5,356 bases of DNA, taken from positions 778-6,133 of the forward strand of contig DAFH01000087.1 in assembly GCA_002495485.1 (NCBI GenBank). The letters are read 5' to 3'. The first letter of the stretch is position 1. Every line of letters begins with the position of its first letter. The translations under genes and the position numbers were made by a program. The notes beneath the pieces are model-generated. The model made no database searches. It worked only from the letters and a program-made list of their open reading frames with translations, and was not told where the DNA came from. Of the stretch, positions 1 through 4,512 are shown piece by piece. The DNA comes from Candidatus Bathyarchaeota archaeon UBA185. Lineage in GTDB: Archaea > Thermoproteota > Bathyarchaeia > 40CM-2-53-6.

Positions 1-639
1 GATCCCTCAAGAGTCAGAGTGTTGTCGAGCTTCGATGGAGTCCTGGTTCCAGGAGGCTTTGGTTCTCGGGGTTCTGAAGGGAAAATAAAGGCGATAGAAT
101 ACGCTCGAACTCACGACATTCCATTTCTAGGGATATGCTTTGGATTCCAACTGGCGGTCGTCGAATACGCACGAAGCCTCGGCATAAGTCACGCGGCGAG
201 CTCCGAGCTCAACTCGCAGTCGGAGAATTTCGTGATCGACCTAATGCCCGAGCAGAACAACATTATGGAAAAGGGCGGAACGATGAGACTTGGGGCGCAC
301 GAGATCCTGATCGATGAAGGGAGCATTGCAGGCTTACTATACCAGAAGACCAAGGTCTGGGAGCGACACAGGCACCGGTACGAAGTAAATCCCCGCTACA
401 TTCCCCAGCTGACATCGGGAGGATTGAGATTCTCTGGGAAAAGCGATTCCAATAGGAGAATGGAAATCTTGGAAGTGCCAAAGAACAGATACCATTTCGC
501 AACACAGTTCCACGCGGAATTCAAATCGAGACCGGACCGTCCCTCGCCTCCATATTTCGGATTGGTTCGAGCTGCAGTGTCCAAGAGACCCACGCTTGAA
601 GCCAACCCAGTCGTCAGCCGTTCGACAGTCTCGCAGTAG
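1..639 (+). CDS. pyrG: CTP synthase, C-terminal glutaminase domain (5'-truncated)
   Basis: CTP synthase makes CTP from UTP, ATP and glutamine in the last step of de novo pyrimidine synthesis; this part is the class I glutamine amidotransferase domain that releases ammonia. The frame is open from base 1 (reads DPSRV...), so the GTG at 19 is not the true start and the N-terminal synthetase domain lies outside the window. In the 212-residue fragment one sees the oxyanion segment PGGFGSRG (17-24), the nucleophile Cys46 in GICFGFQ, the family block GGTMRLGAHE, the CTP-synthase signature ERHRHRYEVN, and His171/Glu173 in QFHAEFKSRP, which complete the triad. Bacterial enzymes usually read GICLGMQ and FHPEF; the variants keep all catalytic residues. 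The last 20 or so residues (after SKRP) look like an unconserved tail. The ECF gene follows after 6 bp, suggesting co-transcription. Confidence 0.96.
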   Translation, partial: DPSRVRVLSSFDGVLVPGGFGSRGSEGKIKAIEYARTHDIPFLGICFGFQLAVVEYARSLGISHAASSELNSQSENFVIDLMPEQNNIMEKGGTMRLGAHEILIDEGSIAGLLYQKTKVWERHRHRYEVNPRYIPQLTSGGLRFSGKSDSNRRMEILEVPKNRYHFATQFHAEFKSRPDRPSPPYFGLVRAAVSKRPTLEANPVVSRSTVSQ

Positions 640-645
640 ATACTC

Positions 646-1275
646 ATGAAGACCAATACCGGCAGAGGAGTCAGAAGTGAAGCGGGGCATCGGACCCCGG
701 TCATTACAATAACCATCACTGCGGTTTTCACAGCACTGGTTTTTTTGTCGACGTTTCTCTTCCAGGTTCCAATTCCCGCGACTCAAGGATACTTCAATCT
801 AGGGGACATAATGATCTTCATCAGCGCGCTGACCTTCGGTCCGACGATCGGAGGGTTCTCCGGTGGAATTGGTTCATCCCTATCTGACGCTTTGAGCGGA
901 TTCGGGACTTTCGCACCGTTCACACTCGTGATCAAAGGCCTGGAAGGATACATTGCAGGGATCATCTCTAGCCGGAGCATGAAGATGGGGACGCAGTTGC
1001 TCGCGTGGGCTGCGGGAAGCACCATCATGGTTGTCGGATACTTTCTAGCAGAATCATTCTTCATCTCGCTACTCTTCGGAGCTTCTCAATACACCGGCGT
1101 TGTAGCAGCCTCAGGGGAGGTTCCCTTCAACATTCTACAAGTCGCGGGAGGTGGTATAGTTGGCATCCCAGTCTCTCTGGGAATCAAATACTACGTTCGA
1201 TCGACGGCATTCTCATCGAGAATGCTGGGACCAATACGAGGCCCCGCGCCGCCCCAGAAATCGGGGACAGACTAG
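646..1275 (+). CDS. ECF transporter S component (substrate-binding membrane subunit)
   Basis: This 209-residue, very hydrophobic protein resembles substrate-binding S components of energy-coupling factor transporters (DUF1393/riboflavin-type family), which capture a vitamin or cofactor and work with a shared EcfA/EcfA'/EcfT module. Visible features: a hydrophilic N-terminus (1-17); a first helix at about 19-41; the motif GYFNLGDIMIF (48-58); a Gly-rich helix FGPTIGGFSGGIGSSLSDAL (64-83); the block KGLEGYIAG (97-105); a helix at 118-144; then EVPFNILQVAGGGIVGIPV (158-176), all typical of the family. The basic C-terminus is probably cytoplasmic. The ATG at 646 is 6 bp after the pyrG stop and has no clear Shine-Dalgarno, so translation may be coupled. 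No ATPase or EcfT gene is visible, so it would rely on a module encoded elsewhere. The substrate cannot be read from the sequence. The stop overlaps that of the convergent LSm gene. Confidence 0.87.
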   Translation: MKTNTGRGVRSEAGHRTPVITITITAVFTALVFLSTFLFQVPIPATQGYFNLGDIMIFISALTFGPTIGGFSGGIGSSLSDALSGFGTFAPFTLVIKGLEGYIAGIISSRSMKMGTQLLAWAAGSTIMVVGYFLAESFFISLLFGASQYTGVVAASGEVPFNILQVAGGGIVGIPVSLGIKYYVRSTAFSSRMLGPIRGPAPPQKSGTD

Positions 1276-1511
1276 CTAGTTGGTTGACTTACGCAAATGT
1301 AGAGGACATTGCTTCCCCTAACAATGAGGCTACCGAAATTCGTTGCAGGATCGCCGCCACGATATTCTCTTGCTCCGTCGAGTATTATGTTCATGTGGCT
1401 GTCGCAATCGATCATTTTTCCGCGATATTCAGTGTCGTTCTTGAGTTTTACTGAAACGTCGCCGTTGAGCTTCCGGACGAGAAGGTTCAGCGGCTTTCTT
1501 GAAGGTTCCAA
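1272..1511 (-). CDS. Sm-like archaeal RNA-binding protein (LSm)
   Basis: This 79-residue protein has the length and fold signature of archaeal LSm/SmAP proteins, which form heptameric (or hexameric) rings that bind U-rich RNA. The Sm1 motif spans about 8-47 and contains the RNA-contacting D37-S-H39-M-N41; the Sm2 motif IVRGSNVLYI lies at 63-72 with the conserved Arg65-Gly66. The linker between them (48-60) is short, as in archaeal members. The start is a TTG at 1511. It is supported by a purine-rich site (AAAGGGG) about 5 nt upstream and by family alignment, because no ATG lies in frame upstream. A TATA-like box at 1548-1556 suggests its own promoter. In some archaea an LSm gene precedes rpl37e; here the downstream neighbour is instead the convergent ECF gene, with overlapping stops. 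Confidence 0.95.
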   Translation of the reverse strand: MEPSRKPLNLLVRKLNGDVSVKLKNDTEYRGKMIDCDSHMNIILDGAREYRGGDPATNFGSLIVRGSNVLYICVSQPTS

Positions 1512-1547
1512 CGAGTCCCCTTTGAGGCGCCGGCGAGGCGCTCCAGT

Positions 1548-1556
1548 CCATAAAAA
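1548..1556 (-). promoter_or_regulatory. TATA-like box (box A) for the LSm gene
   Basis: On the minus strand the sequence reads TTTTTATGG, beginning 45 nt upstream of the TTG start. A start site about 25 nt downstream would give a leader of roughly 16 nt holding the AAAGGGG ribosome site. The spacing resembles that of the proposed boxes for the zinc-ribbon and NucS genes. The call rests on motif and spacing only. Confidence 0.45.
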
Positions 1557-1590
1557 CTCTTCGTCAAAATTCAGATGTCTCTTCTAGCAA

Positions 1591-1609
1591 AGCTAGCTCT
1601 GAGCTAGCT
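1591..1609. repeat. Perfect 9-bp inverted repeat with CTAG cores
   Basis: AGCTAGCTC (1591-1599), one T, then GAGCTAGCT (1601-1609) form a perfect palindrome with a 1-nt centre. It can also be read as a tandem 11-bp direct repeat (AGCTAGCTCTG at 1591-1601 and 1602-1612). A second, smaller inverted repeat, CTAGC-AAA-GCTAG, covers 1584-1596. The stop codon of the zinc-ribbon gene lies inside the palindrome. As RNA it could fold with 7-8 pairs and a 3-5 nt loop. In the minus direction a TTTT run follows about 20 nt later, then the LSm box. A terminator-like hairpin or a regulator site for LSm are both possible. Confidence 0.6.
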
Positions 1610-1736
1610 CTGCTTCCTCGCGCTGCATCATCTTCTGATCGTGCTTTTCCTTTCTGAAATCCGACTTGAGCTTTCCGCATCTTATACAACGAGCCATCTC
1701 TCCCTTCCCCCGCCATTGATGTGAACACCCTGGCAT
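1593..1736 (-). CDS. Small zinc-ribbon protein (47 aa)
   Basis: Reading the minus strand from the ATG at 1736 gives a 47-residue protein beginning MPGCSHQW and ending ELAQS before TAG. It has a compact C-x-H-x10-C-x2-C pattern: Cys4 and His6 in CSHQW, then Cys17 and Cys20 in RCIRCGK. This looks like the single zinc-binding ribbon or knuckle of many tiny archaeal proteins. The rest (22-44) is a charged, probably helical tail rich in Lys, Glu, Gln and Met. A TTTAAG box lies 38 nt upstream and the purines ACAAGG directly precede the ATG. A GGGGGAAGGGAGAG stretch precedes an internal in-frame ATG (Met14), but starting there would lose Cys4/His6, so the first ATG is preferred. It lies 54 bp after the methyltransferase stop. 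A 72-codon TTG-initiated frame overlaps it but has no recognisable features. The function is unknown; nucleic-acid or protein binding is the usual guess for such ribbons. Confidence 0.72.
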   Translation of the reverse strand: MPGCSHQWRGKGEMARCIRCGKLKSDFRKEKHDQKMMQREEAELAQS

Positions 1737-1768
1737 CCTTGTCTGTGCTAAACGGTGGATGTCTAGTT

Positions 1769-1774
1769 CTTAAA
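1769..1774 (-). promoter_or_regulatory. TATA-like box for the zinc-ribbon gene
   Basis: TTTAAG on the minus strand begins 38 nt upstream of the ATG at 1736, in the 54-bp gap after the methyltransferase stop. This would give a leader of about 10 nt. The motif is short and the downstream gene is itself an inference, so support is modest. Confidence 0.35.
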
Positions 1775-1790
1775 CTATCCAAGACCCACC

Positions 1791-2384
1791 TTACGAGACG
1801 GTTCTTTCGAACCGCTCTGAACGGAAACAGTAGACGCTTTCCCTGTCGGAGATTCTTGTCGCACGTCTGAGGGCGAACGGGAAATGTGGAGTCTCCGCGC
1901 CTTCCTGTTGGAAAAGGCTTATTGCGAGAACCGCGTTCTCACGGCTTATCCGACGCAGCTCCTCAAGACCAATCATAAGACTTGAGTGGTCCGCGTGGGT
2001 CGAAATTGACACGAGACCATCTGCGCCCTTCCTTCTGATTGGAAGCATGCGCGATGTTGCTAGTATGAGATCATTTTTCGATGTTCTCTTCTTCTTCGCA
2101 GCTTTGAGCATGTTGATGGATACGTCGATGCCAACTGCATAGTCATAGAATGGTTCCGCGTGTTGGAGAAAAGTGCCTGATCCGCATCCAATGTCGATGA
2201 GGACTTTGAATCGCTTGTCCTCGAAGAATTCTAGAACGGCGTTGTGCTTGGCCGACTGTTCCTGGCCGTACAGCTCATCATACGAGGCTGAAAGCGTGTT
2301 GTACCATTTAGCGATCCTTCGGTCCTCATCCGCGTTCAAATCATCCTGATATATTCCACCGGAATAATCAATCTTCCGGGCCAC
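1791..2384 (-). CDS. Class I SAM-dependent methyltransferase
   Basis: A 197-residue protein with the Rossmann-type SAM-binding fold. Motif I is VLIDIGCGSG (61-70). The acidic residue expected to hold the ribose is Asp87 in AVGIDVS. The segment LPIRRKGADGLVSISTHAD (114-132) matches the motif II/III region of the Methyltransf_11/25 type. An N-terminal segment WYNTLSASYDELYGQEQ (27-43) is typical of archaeal and bacterial members of this group. The C-terminal third is short, with no added substrate-recognition domain, so the substrate (small molecule, lipid, tRNA or protein) cannot be told. The chosen start is GTG at 2384; no Shine-Dalgarno is clear. A TTG at 2339 (Leu16), preceded by CAGGATGAT, is an alternative that keeps the whole fold. 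It is divergent from NucS with a 6-bp gap, and the zinc-ribbon gene follows 54 bp downstream. Confidence 0.9.
   Translation of the reverse strand: MARKIDYSGGIYQDDLNADEDRRIAKWYNTLSASYDELYGQEQSAKHNAVLEFFEDKRFKVLIDIGCGSGTFLQHAEPFYDYAVGIDVSINMLKAAKKKRTSKNDLILATSRMLPIRRKGADGLVSISTHADHSSLMIGLEELRRISRENAVLAISLFQQEGAETPHFPFALRRATRISDRESVYCFRSERFERTVS
2347..2356 (+). promoter_or_regulatory. TATA-like box for nucS, inside the methyltransferase gene
   Basis: TGATATATTC on the plus strand, with TATATT starting 41 nt upstream of the TTG of NucS. A start about 26 nt downstream gives a leader of roughly 14 nt. The box overlaps codons about 10-13 of the methyltransferase on the other strand, as the 6-bp gap between the genes requires. 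Confidence 0.5.
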
Positions 2385-2390
2385 CCTAGA

Positions 2391-3179
2391 TTGACAGTCC
2401 TAGTCTCTCCAGCACTTGACGAGGCACGCCGGGAACTTGTAAAGGGTCTTGAAGCTCGAAGGATGGTAGTAGTGGTAGCTTCCTGTTCCATCGCTTATTC
2501 GGGACGTACAGGCAGCGATCTGGGAGAGGGAGAGAGGCTTATCCTGTTCAAGGAGGATGGCTGCATACTTGTTCATCGCCGCAACAATTACCAGCCGGTG
2601 AACTGGCAGCCGTCGGGGTGCGTCTTCCAGACAAGGATCGAGGACGGCAGGTTGATCGTGAAAGCTGTCCGGCCCTCTCCTCTGGAGACTCTGACGCTGA
2701 CGGTCAGTAGCGTCGAGTTCTTCGGCTCCTTCCACTTGAAGGATGAGGCCAGGTTTGTTCTTCACTCGAGCGAGGAGGAGATGCAGAAGGCCATAATCGC
2801 AGAGCCCAGTCTCGTCGAGGCAGGTCTCCAGATTGTTGACTTTGAAAAGAAAGTCGTGCCAGGGTTCGTCGATGTCTACGGCATCGATTCCAGAGGGAAC
2901 ACCGTAGTCATCGAGATCAAAAAGGATCCGGCTGGAACTTCAACCGTGAAGCAGCTCGCTGAATACTTGAAAAACTTTGAGGCACCTGCTGGAAAGAAGC
3001 TTCGACCCGTCATCGTTGCTCCCGCACTTGCAAAAGGCGTCCTGCCGCTTGTCAACAAGATGGGATTCGAGTTCAAACCGCTCACGCTCCAAAAGAGTCT
3101 TGAGACGCTACAGAAGCGTGCCGACTCGGACCAGAGCAGGTTGAATGGCTGGTTAGATTCGGCCGAGAGGAAGGACTAG
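2391..3179 (+). CDS. nucS: Endonuclease NucS/EndoMS (mismatch-specific endonuclease)
   Basis: A 262-residue protein of usual family length. NucS/EndoMS cuts both strands at mismatched base pairs and provides mismatch repair in many archaea and actinobacteria lacking MutS/MutL; the Pyrococcus enzyme was first described as acting on branched DNA. The N-terminal DNA-binding/dimer domain (about 1-120) carries CSIAYSGRTGSDLGEGERL (Arg39) and the NYQPVNWQPSG segment (Trp72). The C-terminal RecB-like nuclease domain carries EPSLVEAGL (138-146), Asp161 in PGFVDVYG, and Glu175-x-Lys177 in VVIEIKK, followed by AGTSTVKQLAEYLK. The end, QSRLNGWL (248-255), fits a PCNA-interacting box (Q-x-x-h-x-x-a-a). 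The TTG at 2391 is the best in-frame start: a later ATG (Met25) would remove the first strand. No Shine-Dalgarno is evident. Transcription is probably from the box at 2347-2356. All catalytic residues are present, so it should be active. Confidence 0.95.
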   Translation: MTVLVSPALDEARRELVKGLEARRMVVVVASCSIAYSGRTGSDLGEGERLILFKEDGCILVHRRNNYQPVNWQPSGCVFQTRIEDGRLIVKAVRPSPLETLTLTVSSVEFFGSFHLKDEARFVLHSSEEEMQKAIIAEPSLVEAGLQIVDFEKKVVPGFVDVYGIDSRGNTVVIEIKKDPAGTSTVKQLAEYLKNFEAPAGKKLRPVIVAPALAKGVLPLVNKMGFEFKPLTLQKSLETLQKRADSDQSRLNGWLDSAERKD

Positions 3180-3207
3180 CCCAGAAGGCATGCTCGTTAG
3201 TTTCGAT

Positions 3208-4422
3208 CTAAAAGACGTCTGTCTTTGAACGAGTCTCGTCTTCTTCCAGTGGAAGCTTTTTTCTGGTAGGTTGCGAAGGCTTGGTCACGTCATGTTCATC
3301 TTTCTTGCCTGCCTCGTCGCCGGGTCTGGGCCCTGAATCCGAAGTTGTGGGGGTTTCGTCCGTCGGGAACGGTTTATTGGGAAACGAGGTATGTGGCGAA
3401 GGTAGAATTGCTGGGGGAATATCCGCATCGGGTTTCGGTGCCTCTATTGAAGGCGGTATCGGGCTAGCGATTGCTACGGATGACTTGGGCGATGTTGCGC
3501 GACTCCCGGGTGGACGTAGGCCGGGTCGTGCAGTGATCTTGGCGGGTTGCAACGATTGGCTCATTTTAGGCGGGCTTTGAGATGTCATTGGTCCCACAAT
3601 AACGCTGGAGGGAGTTACTTTCGGTGCCGGTGCAGGAATGTATGGCTGCTTCAGTCCTCCAGAGTCTGAGACCACGGGTACTCTTCTTGCCGACGCCGAC
3701 GGGGTGAGTATGCCCTTTGACTCGCTAATGAACTGGGGGCTGTCTTCCCAATTCGATGAAGGGGGTTTTGGAGGACTTGCGAAGCTCGGCTTCTCAGCTG
3801 TCTTGTCAGGCATCATGGCAGGTGTTATTCCCGTTGTTTCGGAGCCCTTTTCGCTAATCACGATCTGCGGTTTGATCGTCGACTGAGTGGGCTGAGGTTT
3901 CGTCTCAATACGCGGAGGCGGAATCCCCGTCTCGCGACCAAAGGGAACATTCTCGCTGCTCGGTCCCGCTACTCTAGTGCTCAGAGGAGGCCCGGCTTCA
4001 AGCGGGGTCCGGAATGCCTTCTCCCATGAGCCAGGTCGCGGCTCGGTGACCGGAGCTGAAGTCGTAGGCCCAGTGATCACTGGTGGCGTGTGAGACTTTT
4101 CGATTTTCAGTTCTGCCACCTGAGCCTCTAGCACCAGATTCCGTTTCATCAGATTCTCCAGCATTTGTAGAGCTCTCTCTAGCCTAATTCCGGGTCTGAG
4201 CCCTCTCTGGAACTTGAATGCGAGAGTAACAGCGAACGCGGCAATTATGACAAGGACAGCGATGTCGATGGTGCTGAACGAGAGTTGGGGAAATCTCTGG
4301 AGGCTAGATGATAGCTCGGCCGCGACCGGTGGATTACTTGCATAAACCGAGAACAGCCAATATGAGAGCCAGCCGACCAAGGCTGTCTCGATCGCAACAA
4401 GTTTGACCAGAAGTTTTCTCAT
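3208..4422 (-). CDS. Membrane-anchored coiled-coil protein with long proline-rich tail
   Basis: I do not recognise this 404-residue protein. It has two predicted membrane helices (about 4-28 and 51-71) separated by a short, weakly charged loop; basic residues before the first (R2, K3, K7) and after the second (K70, R73, R76, R80) suggest that both ends are cytoplasmic. Residues 79-109 (IRLERALQMLENL... AELKIEK) form a likely coiled coil. Residues 110-404 are Pro/Ser/Thr-rich, without predicted fold and with many PxxP-like segments, ending in a charged stretch (KKLPLEEDETRSK). It could be a scaffold or tether that recruits soluble partners to the membrane; this is inference. The ATG at 4422 has GGGAG about 8 nt upstream and GGTGA immediately upstream. 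It lies 90 bp downstream of a second proline-rich gene on the same strand and converges on nucS with a 28-bp gap. Confidence 0.82.
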   Translation of the reverse strand: MRKLLVKLVAIETALVGWLSYWLFSVYASNPPVAAELSSSLQRFPQLSFSTIDIAVLVIIAAFAVTLAFKFQRGLRPGIRLERALQMLENLMKRNLVLEAQVAELKIEKSHTPPVITGPTTSAPVTEPRPGSWEKAFRTPLEAGPPLSTRVAGPSSENVPFGRETGIPPPRIETKPQPTQSTIKPQIVISEKGSETTGITPAMMPDKTAEKPSFASPPKPPSSNWEDSPQFISESKGILTPSASARRVPVVSDSGGLKQPYIPAPAPKVTPSSVIVGPMTSQSPPKMSQSLQPAKITARPGLRPPGSRATSPKSSVAIASPIPPSIEAPKPDADIPPAILPSPHTSFPNKPFPTDETPTTSDSGPRPGDEAGKKDEHDVTKPSQPTRKKLPLEEDETRSKTDVF

Positions 4423-4512
4423 TTCACCGTCTCCCGACTACCGAGGAGGCCCGACTCTTCGGTCTTCTAAGCGCTGAGGATTGGTGTGGCTGGATTACGA
4501 CTGTCAAGGTCC

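Noticed and set aside
1..4. Window begins with GATC, suggesting a clone-end restriction site
   Set aside because: A four-base match is easily chance and the pyrG frame simply continues beyond the edge; nothing biological follows from it.
1564..1782. 72-codon minus-strand frame between the methyltransferase and LSm genes
   Set aside because: It starts with TTG without a ribosome site, has no recognisable motif, and overlaps fully with the 47-aa frame that has an ATG and zinc-ligand residues. The two cannot easily both be real, and the latter is better supported.
3180..3207. Convergent gap after nucS checked for a terminator hairpin or T-tract
   Set aside because: Only 28 bp, with no convincing inverted repeat or long T run on either strand.
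3281..3886. Plus-strand open frames opposite the membrane protein
   Set aside because: Gly/Ser/Val-rich products complementary to Pro/Ser codons, with no ribosome site or family features; the minus-strand protein has clear helices and coiled coil.
4423..4512. 90-bp gap between the two proline-rich genes checked for a promoter or small RNA
   Set aside because: Only a weak CTTAGA near 4466-4471, a 4-bp stem (CCGA/TCGG) and a 7-bp direct repeat (CCCGACT) were found. This is not enough to call a promoter, terminator or RNA gene.
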